Origin: Salinicola socius
Lineage (GTDB): Bacteria > Pseudomonadota > Gammaproteobacteria > Pseudomonadales > Halomonadaceae
Assembly: GCF_001937195.1 (NCBI RefSeq)
Contig: NZ_MSDO01000021.1
Coordinates: forward strand, 35,440-99,439
Reading direction: 5' to 3'
DNA length: 64,000 nt
Below the pieces are notes generated by a model, which worked only from the letters and a program-made list of their open reading frames with translations, ran no database searches and was not told where the DNA came from. Positions 8,971 through 17,680 of the stretch are shown here, one piece after another. The first letter of the stretch is position 1, and every line of letters starts with the position of its first letter. Both the position numbers and the translations under genes were made by a program.

Positions 8971-9708
8971 TTATCCGTCGTTGGTGCTTGCCGGGGCTGC
9001 GCTGGATGGGGCTGCGCTGGATGGGGCGAGCGTCAGATCGGTGAGGGTCAGGTGGCTACGTTCCTCGTCGTCGCGCACGTAGCGCATCTTGAGCAGCAGG
9101 CCAGGGATTTCGCGGTGAAAGGTGAAATAGAGATGTCGGCCCTGTTTGTCGGGATCCCAGGCGTCCACGGTAACGCCCGGAAACGTGCCGGCGGGCGTCT
9201 CGATGTCGCCACGATCGATCACCCGGTAGTAGAGCATCTCCGTCTTGCCCTTGTGATTCTGGTAGTCGAGCTGGCAGGGAGAGACCTGTGCGCTGGCACA
9301 CCGCGCGGATGGCGCCTTGCGAGAAAGCTCGAACAGCGCGGTCTGGCGGTCCGGTAGCGCCTGCAACTGGGACCGGTCCAGATGATAGTCGTCGCCGATT
9401 CCCACCAGCGAATAGGTGCTGGTGTAATCCAGCGCCTGGATGCGATCGCCGTCCAGCCGGAACTGGCCGCGTTCCTCGCCGCTGGCGACCTTGATGCTGG
9501 CCCGCATGTCGCTCTCCCACACATCGCCGGAATGCGAGACATCGCCCTGACGCGACAGAGCATGAGTGATCGTCGCATCCGGCCAGCCGCTGATATCGAG
9601 CTGGTAATGGGCGGTGAACGGCGTCGGCGCGGCCAGTGCCAGACTAGCCCAGCAGGCCAAGGCCAGTGCGGCGGTTGCCTTGAAGACCGAGCGATAGTTG
9701 AGTGACAT
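8971..9708 (-). CDS. DUF3108 family exported protein
   Basis: A 245-residue protein with a clear Sec signal peptide (positive start, hydrophobic ALALACWASLALA, cleavage after about residue 26) and then a single DUF3108 domain, a beta-rich periplasmic or outer-membrane-associated fold of unknown function common in proteobacteria. Typical pieces are FTAHYQLDISGWPDATITHALS near the mature N-terminus and TPAGTFPGVTVDAW and REIPGLLLKMRY later. The C-terminal tail is low complexity (APSSAAPSSAAPA) and is encoded by a tandem 15-bp repeat at 8993-9027, probably a recent slippage event outside the fold. Confidence 0.85.
   Translation of the reverse strand: MSLNYRSVFKATAALALACWASLALAAPTPFTAHYQLDISGWPDATITHALSRQGDVSHSGDVWESDMRASIKVASGEERGQFRLDGDRIQALDYTSTYSLVGIGDDYHLDRSQLQALPDRQTALFELSRKAPSARCASAQVSPCQLDYQNHKGKTEMLYYRVIDRGDIETPAGTFPGVTVDAWDPDKQGRHLYFTFHREIPGLLLKMRYVRDDEERSHLTLTDLTLAPSSAAPSSAAPASTNDG
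8993..9027. repeat. 15-bp tandem repeat in the DUF3108 gene tail
   Basis: GGGGCTGCGCTGGAT is repeated exactly at 8993-9007 and 9008-9022 with a partial third copy. It is in frame and adds SSAAP units to the protein C-terminus. Confidence 0.9.
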
Positions 9709-9910
9709 GATTTCCCTTGCAGCCTATTTCAGTGGAGCGGTTGTCGCACGTTCAGTCGAGTGAGACATAAGACGCCGAATTGCTGACGGTGTTCCCAAGG
9801 GACCATTCGTGGACCCCATCTCAATATGCCGCCGGAGACCGGGGGGCCGGCCAACGCTATCGGTACGGTGCCCGCACAGATACGGCCAGGACGGCAGGGC
9901 GCAGGAACGA

Positions 9911-9940
9911 CAACGGGGCCCGAAGGCCCCGTTGATCAGT
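9911..9940 (-). terminator. Hairpin downstream of gcd
   Basis: CAACGGGGCC (9911-9920) and GGCCCCGTTG (9925-9934) form a perfect 10-bp stem with a CGAA loop, 26 bases after the gcd stop. The T tract is weak on either strand, so it is a likely rather than certain terminator. Confidence 0.65.
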
Positions 9941-9959
9941 CGTGGCAGACGCTTCGACG

Positions 9960-12392
9960 TCAGTCGTTATCCGGCAGGGCATAGGCGATCACGTAGTCGC
10001 CGCGATCCGGTGACTGGCGAGCGCCACCTGCCGAGATCAGGATGTACTGCTTGCCCGTCTCCGGTGACACGTAGGAGATCGGCGTGCCCTGGCTGCCGAC
10101 CGGCAGGCGAGCCTTCCACACTTCTTCTCCGGTTGCCGAGTCGAAGGCGCGCAGCCAGTAGTCCTGGGTCGCGGCGAAGAATGTCAGGCCACCTTGCGTC
10201 GTCAGCGAGCCGCCAATGGTCGGCATGCCGACCGGCATCGGCATGCGCAGTTTGGTGCCGAACATTACCGTGTCCTGAATCGTGCCCAGCGGGACTTCCC
10301 AGTTGACCTTCTGCGTCTTCATGTCGATCGCGGTCAGGCTGCCGAACGGCGGCTCCTGACAGGGAATGCCGAGCGGCGACAGGAAGCGGTCCTTGACCAC
10401 CGAGTAGGGTGTGCCCTTGAGCGGCACCGCACCCATGGCAGCGTTGACCGCTTCGCCACCCTCGGAGGCGGCGGCGTCCTTGTCCTGCGGTTCCATGTGG
10501 ACCCACAAGCCCAGGCGCATGTCATTGACGTAGAGCGTCTGGGAGGTCGGATCGTAGGAGAATCCGCCCCAGTTCAAGCCACCCAGCGAGCCCGGATAGG
10601 AGAGCGAGTAGTCGGTGTCCGGTGCGGTGAACAGTCCGTCGTAGCGATAGCCCTTGAAGATGTAGCGGCACATCAGCTGATCGAACGGGGTGGCGCCCCA
10701 CATATCCGCTTCTTTCAGGTGCTCGGCGCCGATCTGCGGCATGCCGACGGAGACCGGCTGGGTCGGAGAGTACTTTTCGTTGGGGATATTCGCGGGCTTG
10801 ACCTTCTTCTCGACGACATCGGTCAGTGGCTTGCCGGTCAACCGATCCAGCACGAAGATCTGGCCGACCTTGCTGCCAAAAGTGAGCGCCGGGGTGCTCG
10901 ATCCACCCGGATTGGGGAAATCGATCAACGTCGGTTGCATTGGCACGTCGTAATCCCACAGATCGTGGTGGACCGTCTGGTAGTGCCACTTCTCTTCGCC
11001 AGTGGTGGCGTCGAGCGCCAGCATGGTCGCTCCATACTTCTCGTCTTCCGGCGTGCGTTCCGGACCCCAAAGATCGATGGCGGCGCCACCTACCGGCATG
11101 AAGAGGATATTGGAAGCCGGGTCGTAGGTCATCGGCGCCCAGACGTTCGGCGTCGAGCGCACATAGTTGTCACCGGGGGCCGGCGCTTCCCGATCTTGCG
11201 GATTGCCGGGATCGAACGCCCAACGCATCTCGCCGGTGATGACATCGAAACCGCGCATCACGCCGCCGGGCATGTCGAGGGCGACGTTGTCGGCCACGCG
11301 GCCGCCGACGGCGACGGTGGTGCCCGCTACCGTTGGCGGCGAGGTCAGGGAATAGAGCGGTGCCTTGGCGTCGCCCAGACCGGCCTTGAGATCGATACGA
11401 CCGTTGTCGCCGAAGCTCTGGCACAGCTCACCGGTTTCAGCATCCAGGGCGACCAGAACGGCGTCGATGGTATTCATGAAGATGCGGCGGCGACAGGCCG
11501 TGGCATCGGCGGCGAGGGACGGCTGTGGAACCGGCGAGGCATCGCCCAACGTCGGCTGCTGGACCGGCTTGTCGGCATCGAAATAGGCCAGTCCGCGGCA
11601 GCGCACCCAGGTCTTGGTGTCGGTGGGAAACTCATGACGCCATTTCTCTTCGCCAGTATCCGCATCGACCGAAATCACGGTGTTGGACGGCGTGCAGAGG
11701 TAGACGGAATCGCCGACCTGCAGCGGCGTTTGCTGATCCTCGAAGCCCGCCCCGGTGGGGCTAAGCGGTGTGTCGCCGGTGTGAAAGGTCCAGGCGATCT
11801 CGAGGGAGTCGACGTTGTCTCGGTTGATCTGATCGAGCGCGGCAAAACGCCCGCCGCTGCCGTCCGAGCTGTAGTGATCCCAGTCCACCTGACGAGTGGC
11901 ATCGGTAACCGGGGTCTCGCCGGTGGCGGCGACGCTATTGTGGATGCCATGGGGCTGGAACATGCCCCAGATCATGCCGACGATCGCGATCAGTGCGACC
12001 GCGGCAGCGCCAAGGCTGATGCCTTTGTTGGCCTGCAGGCCGGCTCGCTTCAGGATCAGCGGTTGAATCAGCAGCAGCAGGAACAGAGCGCACAGGAAAG
12101 TGAAGATGCGCGCGTGCAGCGCCCAGAAATCCAGCCCCGCCTCCCACAACGCCCAGATGACCGTGGCGATGAAGGCAAGCAGGTAGATGGCCAGCGCCTT
12201 GGTGCCACCGCGAACGATTTCGATGCCCGTGGCGGCTAGCGCCAGACCCATCAGCAGGTAATACCAGCTGCCACCGCGACCGATCAGCATGCCCCCGCCG
12301 ATCGCAAGCCCCAGTCCCAGTATGGTGAAGATCGCGCCGACCAAGATCAGCAAGGCGCTGACCGGCCGTGATACCCCGTTTTTTCGACTCAT
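9960..12392 (-). CDS. gcd: PQQ-dependent membrane-bound glucose dehydrogenase
   Basis: An 810-residue quinoprotein that oxidises D-glucose (and other aldoses) to the gluconolactone in the periplasm and passes electrons to ubiquinone. The first 150 residues hold five membrane spans; the rest is the eight-bladed PQQ propeller. Recognisable parts are WDHYSSDGSGGRFAALDQIN at the domain start, repeated ATGEEKWH-type blade motifs, the HHDLWDYDVPMQP segment next to the quinone site, and LGGLNWGGFSYDP near the C-terminus. Length equals the family norm (about 800). No PQQ synthesis genes are in view. With the gluconate permease and kinase 3-6 kb away it completes an outside-oxidise, inside-phosphorylate route for glucose. 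Confidence 0.95.
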   Translation of the reverse strand: MSRKNGVSRPVSALLILVGAIFTILGLGLAIGGGMLIGRGGSWYYLLMGLALAATGIEIVRGGTKALAIYLLAFIATVIWALWEAGLDFWALHARIFTFLCALFLLLLIQPLILKRAGLQANKGISLGAAAVALIAIVGMIWGMFQPHGIHNSVAATGETPVTDATRQVDWDHYSSDGSGGRFAALDQINRDNVDSLEIAWTFHTGDTPLSPTGAGFEDQQTPLQVGDSVYLCTPSNTVISVDADTGEEKWRHEFPTDTKTWVRCRGLAYFDADKPVQQPTLGDASPVPQPSLAADATACRRRIFMNTIDAVLVALDAETGELCQSFGDNGRIDLKAGLGDAKAPLYSLTSPPTVAGTTVAVGGRVADNVALDMPGGVMRGFDVITGEMRWAFDPGNPQDREAPAPGDNYVRSTPNVWAPMTYDPASNILFMPVGGAAIDLWGPERTPEDEKYGATMLALDATTGEEKWHYQTVHHDLWDYDVPMQPTLIDFPNPGGSSTPALTFGSKVGQIFVLDRLTGKPLTDVVEKKVKPANIPNEKYSPTQPVSVGMPQIGAEHLKEADMWGATPFDQLMCRYIFKGYRYDGLFTAPDTDYSLSYPGSLGGLNWGGFSYDPTSQTLYVNDMRLGLWVHMEPQDKDAAASEGGEAVNAAMGAVPLKGTPYSVVKDRFLSPLGIPCQEPPFGSLTAIDMKTQKVNWEVPLGTIQDTVMFGTKLRMPMPVGMPTIGGSLTTQGGLTFFAATQDYWLRAFDSATGEEVWKARLPVGSQGTPISYVSPETGKQYILISAGGARQSPDRGDYVIAYALPDND

Positions 12393-12490
12393 CCCTCGAA
12401 CCCCTGTGTAATAAGCGTCGCGATTCTACCCAAGACTATAGTCATAAGCCAACTTGTTAGCATGCTACTGTTATGGTTCCGAGTCTGGCC

Positions 12491-13432
12491 TCAATATCCC
12501 GCCTCGGGGTCGATGGTCTCGACCACCTTGCCCTTCGACATCGCATCCAGCGCGTCGGCGACCTGGTCGGCGGCAGCGCCGATCGGGGTCGGTCCGGCCA
12601 TGTGCGGGGTGATCAGGATGCGTGGGTGGTGCCATAGCGGGCTGTCTGTCGGCAACGGCTCGTGGGGAAAGGCGTCCAGCAGGGTGCCGCGCAGACGACC
12701 TTCGGATGCACCATCGCGCTCTCCACAACCCAAGGCTTCGAGCAGGGCGGGCTCGTCGATCAGGGTGCCGCGACCCGGGTTGATCAGGCTGGCGCCATCG
12801 GGGAGCTTGGCCAGGTTGTCGCGATTGATGATGTGGCGCGTGGCCGGCGTGTCCGGCAGCAGCGTGATCAGCGTCTTGACCTGGCGCAGCAGCGTGTCGA
12901 GCCCGTCATCGCCGTGATGGCAGGTGAGTCCGTCGATCTGCTTGGGCGAGCGGCTCCAGCCGTGGACCGGGTATCCGTCGGCGGCGAGCATCTGCGCCAC
13001 GCGGGTGCCGATGGCGCCGAGCCCCAGCACGCCGATCGACCAGTCGGGCTTGTCGACGACCGGTACCTCGCGCCATTCGCTCGTCGCCTGCTGACGCCGG
13101 TAGCGGTCGAAGTCGCGCTGGAAATGCAGCACGCCGTAGCGAACGTAGTCGCCGATCAGCTCGCCCATGCCGGCGTCGCGCAGCTTGACGATGGGGAGCT
13201 CGCGGGGCAGCGACGGGTTCTGCAACAAGGCATCCACCCCGGCACCCAGATTGACGATGCCTCTGAGCGCCGTCTGTTCATCGAACACCGAGGCCGGCGG
13301 CTTCCAGGCGACCAGGTAATCGACCTGCGGGTTGCCGCTATCCATCGCGACGATAATTTCGGCGTTCGGCAGACGTTCGAGCAGGATATTGCGCCATTGT
13401 TCGGCGTCGTTGTGATAGATCAGAACTCGCAT
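12491..13432 (-). CDS. ghrA: Glyoxylate/hydroxypyruvate reductase A
   Basis: A 313-residue D-2-hydroxyacid dehydrogenase that reduces glyoxylate and hydroxypyruvate with NADPH. The nucleotide-binding fold shows GVLGLGAIGTRVA (about residue 138); the catalytic arginine is in INPGRGTLID, and the catalytic histidine in ITPHMAGPT near the end. The short N-terminal domain beginning MRVLIYHND and the overall length fit GhrA rather than the longer GhrB or SerA. It precedes the ectoine island without a regulatory link that I can see. Exact substrate preference cannot be read from sequence. Confidence 0.9.
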   Translation of the reverse strand: MRVLIYHNDAEQWRNILLERLPNAEIIVAMDSGNPQVDYLVAWKPPASVFDEQTALRGIVNLGAGVDALLQNPSLPRELPIVKLRDAGMGELIGDYVRYGVLHFQRDFDRYRRQQATSEWREVPVVDKPDWSIGVLGLGAIGTRVAQMLAADGYPVHGWSRSPKQIDGLTCHHGDDGLDTLLRQVKTLITLLPDTPATRHIINRDNLAKLPDGASLINPGRGTLIDEPALLEALGCGERDGASEGRLRGTLLDAFPHEPLPTDSPLWHHPRILITPHMAGPTPIGAAADQVADALDAMSKGKVVETIDPEAGY

Positions 13433-13552
13433 CTGGGCTCCGTCCTCGTTGTCGTGTTGGAGCCCGTTATCATCGCAGGTTACGCACGGCGAAAGAAATT
13501 GCCGCGCATCGCTTGTCTGTTCCGCGACCGCGAATCAGGATGTCCCGTCGCT

Positions 13553-14959
13553 TCAGTACGCGATTTCCAGCATCGGCGGTGGCGCCTCGCCCAGCAACTG
13601 GCTCAACACGTCCAGGCCGCTGGCCAGGCGTGCCAGATCCGGTTCGGCCCCCAGGCTGATGCGCACGCGGCGCGGCATGGCGGACTGCTCGACCAGAAAC
13701 GGCTGGGCCGTGGTGATGGCAACGCCTTCCTGGCGCGCCTGCTGCTGCAGCTCCTCGGCACGCCACGGCTCGGGAAGCGCCAGCCAGACATGCAGGCTGC
13801 TGGGGCGCGATTCGATGGCATGCCCCGCCAGCTTGCGTGCCGCCAGCGACTGGCGCTCCGCCAGCAGTTGGCGCTGTTCGTGGGCGAGCGTATCGACCAT
13901 GCCGCTGGCCAGCCAGTAATCCGCCAGTTCGAAAATCAGCGGGGTCGCCATCCAGCTGGTGGCCCGCAGGCGCGGCAGGGTGTGATGCATCTGCCCGCGG
14001 GGGACACTGAGATAGCCGGCGCGCAGCCCGGGCACGGTCGACTTGGTCAGACTGGTGACGTGGAAGCTCTGCTGGGGGAGACGAGCGGTCAACGGGATCA
14101 GACCCGCCGGCTCCAGCAGTGCATGGACATCGTCCTCGATCAGCCAGACATCATGACGCAGCAGAATCTCGGCTACGGCGTCGCGACGGGCGTTTTCCAT
14201 GGTCGCGCCGGTGGGATTGAGCTGGGTCGGCGTCAGGCAGACGGCGCGAGGGCGGAATTTCACGATGGCCGCCTCCAGCGCCTCGGGGATGACGCCCTGC
14301 TCGTCGATCGCCACGCCGTGGAGCTGGAAGCCTAGCGTGCGCGCCAGCGCGATCAGCCCGTGGTCGGTCAACGTCTCCGTCAGCACGATGTCGCCATGCT
14401 GGACAACCGTGGCGATGGCCAGCATCAGGCCATGGGCGGCGCCGTTGCAGAGCAGCCGGTCATCGGTTTCGCCGGGGACACCCAGGCGCTCTTTCAACCA
14501 GGCGTTGGCGCGTTCGCGCTGATGCTGCAGCCCGGCGATCGGACGGCAGGCGCCAATGACATCGGCGTGGGCGGACTTGGCGAGCTCCGCCAGGGCGTCG
14601 CGAAAGCGCCGATGATGAGAAGGCGGACAGACAGTGTGGGCGATCGACAGATCGATCGGCGCGGCGTCGGTGACGGCCGCCGGCGCGCGCAGGTACTCGT
14701 TCTCGGAGTCGCCCTCGGCATCGCGAATCCAGGTACCGCTGCCGACACGGGCCTGAACGAGGCCGCTCTTCTCGGCCTGTTCGTAGGCGCGGGAAACCGT
14801 CTGCACGCTGACGCCGAGCGTCTCCGCGAGCTCGCGATGGGTCGGCAGGCGCATGCCGGGAGCGAGCACCCCGTGGCGGACCGCTTCGGCGAGTGCGCGG
14901 GCGATGGAAAGATATTTGGGGCCGTGCCCGCCGAGGAAGGGCGTCAGGTCGATTGTCAT
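13553..14959 (-). CDS. enuR: MocR/GabR-type regulator of ectoine utilisation, EnuR
   Basis: A 468-residue chimera: a GntR-type winged helix (residues about 12-75, HRELAETLGVSVQTVSRAYEQAEKSG) joined to a fold-type I aminotransferase-like domain. The pyridoxal phosphate lysine is Lys306 in SLTKST, and the CLTPTQLNPTG segment lines the cofactor site. EnuR proteins repress ectoine catabolic genes and sense pathway intermediates such as N-alpha-acetyl-diaminobutyrate or diaminobutyrate through the bound cofactor. Divergent position to doeA and shared repeated motif (ATTGTCATGA, one copy across its own start codon) support this identity over a generic MocR regulator. Confidence 0.9.
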   Translation of the reverse strand: MTIDLTPFLGGHGPKYLSIARALAEAVRHGVLAPGMRLPTHRELAETLGVSVQTVSRAYEQAEKSGLVQARVGSGTWIRDAEGDSENEYLRAPAAVTDAAPIDLSIAHTVCPPSHHRRFRDALAELAKSAHADVIGACRPIAGLQHQRERANAWLKERLGVPGETDDRLLCNGAAHGLMLAIATVVQHGDIVLTETLTDHGLIALARTLGFQLHGVAIDEQGVIPEALEAAIVKFRPRAVCLTPTQLNPTGATMENARRDAVAEILLRHDVWLIEDDVHALLEPAGLIPLTARLPQQSFHVTSLTKSTVPGLRAGYLSVPRGQMHHTLPRLRATSWMATPLIFELADYWLASGMVDTLAHEQRQLLAERQSLAARKLAGHAIESRPSSLHVWLALPEPWRAEELQQQARQEGVAITTAQPFLVEQSAMPRRVRISLGAEPDLARLASGLDVLSQLLGEAPPPMLEIAY

Positions 14960-15064
14960 GATGCAATAAAGCCTTTGACGGCACGCTGAGCGACGATGCT
15001 ACTATCATCGTCGATGCATTGACCGATAATTGTCATGAATAATGGTAAGTAAATCATGACAATT
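14952..15064. promoter_or_regulatory. Putative EnuR operator region (three ATTGTCATGA motifs)
   Basis: ATTGTCATGA occurs at 14952-14961 and 15029-15038, and in reverse complement at 15054-15063. The last two are the arms of a perfect 11-bp inverted repeat (15028-15038 and 15054-15064) with a 15-base spacer. The first copy covers the enuR start codon. A separate inverted repeat GACGATG/CATCGTC lies at 14992-15012. The position between enuR and doeA fits a regulator that controls both genes; binding by EnuR is inference. Confidence 0.65.
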
Positions 15065-15155
15065 TCACACCCGGTCGGCAAGCGGCAGGACACTCGGCTC
15101 GATCCCCTCGACTGCCGATGTCCCTACAATTCGGTCCCGTTAGTCGAGTGGCGCC

Positions 15156-16355
15156 ATGTTTCAGGTTTCTTTACCTTTCTCGCGTGAAGAGTACGCCAGC
15201 CGTTTGCACAAAGTGCGCGTATCCATGGCGAGCCGGGGAATTGATGTTCTCGTTGTCAGCGACCCTTCCAACATGGGCTGGCTGACGGGTTATGACGGCT
15301 GGTCGTTCTACGTGCATCAGTGTGTGCTGGTGGGCCTGGAGGGCGAGCCTGTCTGGTATGGGCGGCGACAGGATGCCAATGGCGCCTGGCGCACCTGCTG
15401 GATGGACGCCGAGCGCGTGCGCTACTACCCGGACTACTACGTCCAGAATCCGGACATGCATCCGATGGAGTATCTGGCCCAGTCGGTGCTGCCGGAATAT
15501 GGCTGGCATACCGGTAACGTCGGGCTGGAGATGGACAACTACTACTTCTCGGGCAAGGCCTATACCAGCCTGCTCAAGGAGTTGCCGCACGCGCAATTGA
15601 TCGACGCCACGGCGCTGGTCAACTGGTGCCGGGCGATCAAGTCGCCCCAGGAGATCGCCTACATGCGCACGGCGGCGAGAATCGTCGAGTGCATGCACAC
15701 CCGGATCATCGAGATGATCGAGCCTGGCCTGGCCAAGAGCAAGCTGGTATCCGAGATCTATCGGGTCGGCACCGAAGGCTGGACCGACGAGCACGGCAAG
15801 GTCCACGGTGGCGACTATCCCGCCATCGTGCCGTTGCTGCCGACCGGCAGCGACGCCGCCGCCCCCCACCTGACCTGGGACGACACCCCGTTTCGCAAGG
15901 GCGAGGGGACGTTCTTCGAGATCGCCGGCTGCTACAAGCGCTACCACGCGCCGCTGTCGCGGACCGTTTTTCTGGGCAAGCCACCGCAGGACTTCATTCG
16001 CGGCGAATCAGCCCTGCTCGAGGGTATCGACAACGGTCTGGCGGTGGCCAAGCCCGGCAATCGCTGTGCCGATATCGCACTGGCGCTGGGCGCGGCGATG
16101 GACAAGTACGGCTTCGATCGGGGCGGCGCGCGCTGTGGCTATCCGATCGGGATCAGCTACCCGCCGGACTGGGGCGAGCGCACCATGAGCCTGCGTCCTT
16201 CCGACGAGACGATTCTCGAGCCCGGCATGACCTTCCATTTCATGCCTGGCATGTGGATGGACGATTGGGGCCTGGAGATCACCGAAAGCATCCTGATCAC
16301 CGAGAACGGTGCCGAACCGTTGTGCCATTTTCCGCGCCAGCTGTTCGTCAAGTAA
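15156..16355 (+). CDS. doeA: Ectoine hydrolase DoeA (EutD)
   Basis: A 399-residue M24 metallopeptidase-like (creatinase/prolidase fold) enzyme that opens the ectoine ring to N-acetyl-L-2,4-diaminobutyrate, the first step of ectoine catabolism. Typical features are the N-terminal creatinase-type domain (SNMGWLTGYDGWSFYVHQ) and the C-terminal pita-bread domain (LVNWCRAIKSPQEIAYMR; FEIAGCYKRYHAPLSRT; GRDAG-like metal region replaced as usual in DoeA). Length matches DoeA of Halomonas. No good Shine-Dalgarno sequence precedes the ATG, so the start is the least certain part. First gene of the doeA-doeB-doeX run, with a 13-bp tandem repeat right after its stop. Confidence 0.95.
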   Translation: MFQVSLPFSREEYASRLHKVRVSMASRGIDVLVVSDPSNMGWLTGYDGWSFYVHQCVLVGLEGEPVWYGRRQDANGAWRTCWMDAERVRYYPDYYVQNPDMHPMEYLAQSVLPEYGWHTGNVGLEMDNYYFSGKAYTSLLKELPHAQLIDATALVNWCRAIKSPQEIAYMRTAARIVECMHTRIIEMIEPGLAKSKLVSEIYRVGTEGWTDEHGKVHGGDYPAIVPLLPTGSDAAAPHLTWDDTPFRKGEGTFFEIAGCYKRYHAPLSRTVFLGKPPQDFIRGESALLEGIDNGLAVAKPGNRCADIALALGAAMDKYGFDRGGARCGYPIGISYPPDWGERTMSLRPSDETILEPGMTFHFMPGMWMDDWGLEITESILITENGAEPLCHFPRQLFVK

Positions 16356-16367
16356 GCCGCGTCAGCT

Positions 16368-16415
16368 GTTCGTCAACTATGTTCGTCAACTATGTTCGTC
16401 AACTATGTTCGTCAA
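16368..16415. repeat. 13-bp tandem repeat downstream of doeA
   Basis: GTTCGTCAACTAT is repeated exactly at 16368-16380, 16381-16393 and 16394-16406, then a partial copy to 16415. The unit derives from the doeA 3' end, which carries CTGTTCGTCAA just before its stop codon (16341-16351). Confidence 0.92.
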
Positions 16416-16569
16416 ACAAGAGTGTGCCGGTCGTTGGTGGGATGAGGCCGAATAGCGAGTCTGAGGCCCGCCGCGATTCCGGCTCGCCCGGCTGTTTTGC
16501 TATCTTTCAATGACGCGCCTGTTAGCGATCCGCTGCGGCGCGTCATCCGTTTCATTGAGGAGAGTTCGC

Positions 16570-17679
16570 ATGTCCGCAACCCTGCGTCCCAGCCCGATCA
16601 GCGCCACCGTCGACTTCGATGCCCAGGGCGTTCAGCACGGTTTTCTCAAGCTGCCGATTTCCATCGACACCTCTGCGTGGGGCGCGGTGATGATCCCGAT
16701 CACCGTGGTCGCCAACGGCGAAGGCCCCACGGCGCTGCTGACCGGCGGTAACCATGGCGACGAGTACGAAGGCATCACTTCGCTGCTCAAGCTGGCGAGC
16801 ACCCTCAAGCCCGAAGAGGTTCGCGGCCGAGTGATCATCGTGCCGATGATGAACACGCCGGCGGCAGAAGCGGGCAAGCGAACGTCGCCGCTGGATGGCG
16901 GCAACCTCAATCGCAGCTTCCCCGGCGACCCCAATGGCGGCGTGACGAGTCAGATCGCCGACTATTTCACTCGGGTGCTGGTACCGATGTGCGACGTGGC
17001 GCTGGATCTGCACTCCGGCGGTCGCACGCTGGACATCGTGCCGTTCGCCGCCGCGCATCGGCTCGACGATCTCGCCCAGGAGAGCGCGAGTCTCACCGGC
17101 GCCGTCGCCTTCGGCGCGCCCTACGCCATGATGATGTTCGAGCTCGACGCCACCAAGCTCTACGACACCGCGGTGGAATCCCAGGGCAAGACCTTCGTCA
17201 CCACCGAGCTGGGCGGCGGCGGCACCTCGACGCCGCAGAGCCTGGCGCTGACCGAGCGAGGCGTGCGCAATTTCCTGATTCACTATGGGTTGATGGCTGG
17301 CGAGATCGAGAAGCCGACCGAACCCATGGTCTACGTCGATATGCCGGATGCCAGCTGCTACGTCCAGAGCGAGCATTCCGGCCTGCTGGAACTGACGGTG
17401 TCCCTGGGGGAAATGGTTCAGCAGGGCGATGTGCTGGCAAGGATCCACGACATGAGTCGCACCGGCGCAGTGCCGGTCGAATACCGCGCCCAGCGTGACG
17501 GCGTGCTGATCGCGCGGCGGTTCCCGGCCAAGGTCGGAATGGGCGATACCATCGCCGTGGTCGCGGAAGTGGTCGAGTCGCTGGAGCGTGAGAGTTCCTT
17601 ATCCGCCCCGAAGCCGGCCCGTTCATCGGCCCCGAACCCGGCCGAAAGCCATTCATCGGCCCCGAAGCCGGCCGAATGA
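16570..17679 (+). CDS. doeB: N-alpha-acetyl-L-2,4-diaminobutyrate deacetylase DoeB
   Basis: A 369-residue zinc hydrolase of the succinylglutamate desuccinylase/aspartoacylase group that removes acetate from the DoeA product to give L-2,4-diaminobutyrate. Zinc ligands are expected in GGNHGDEYEG (about residue 58) and ALDLHSGG (about residue 145), with RTSPLDGGNLNRSFPGDP between them. The ATG at 16570 is chosen because GAGGAGA lies seven bases upstream; earlier in-frame ATGs lack this. The last 25 residues are a low-complexity tail made of SAPKPA-like repeats encoded by 30-bp DNA repeats, absent from the conserved fold. The stop overlaps the doeX start (ATGA). Confidence 0.95.
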   Translation: MSATLRPSPISATVDFDAQGVQHGFLKLPISIDTSAWGAVMIPITVVANGEGPTALLTGGNHGDEYEGITSLLKLASTLKPEEVRGRVIIVPMMNTPAAEAGKRTSPLDGGNLNRSFPGDPNGGVTSQIADYFTRVLVPMCDVALDLHSGGRTLDIVPFAAAHRLDDLAQESASLTGAVAFGAPYAMMMFELDATKLYDTAVESQGKTFVTTELGGGGTSTPQSLALTERGVRNFLIHYGLMAGEIEKPTEPMVYVDMPDASCYVQSEHSGLLELTVSLGEMVQQGDVLARIHDMSRTGAVPVEYRAQRDGVLIARRFPAKVGMGDTIAVVAEVVESLERESSLSAPKPARSSAPNPAESHSSAPKPAE

Positions 17680-17680
17680 G
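17599..17680. repeat. 30-bp imperfect repeat across the doeB stop / doeX start
   Basis: TTCATCGGCCCCGAA starts at 17622 and again at 17652, each followed by an almost identical CCGGCCGAA block, with a degenerate earlier copy from 17599. The last copy ends in the overlapping doeB stop and doeX start. Confidence 0.88.

Noticed and set aside
10194..12239. Long plus-strand frame (about 680 codons) opposite gcd
   Set aside because: The translation has no hydrophobic or domain pattern and is rich in Arg, His and Asp as expected for an antisense of a GC-rich gene; gcd is unambiguous.
4531..12392. Entner-Doudoroff genes edd and eda near gntK
   Set aside because: Searched by eye on both strands; none are present in the window.
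16368..16415. Possible CRISPR-like array of 13-bp repeats
   Set aside because: Units are head to tail without spacers and derive from the doeA end; no cas genes nearby.
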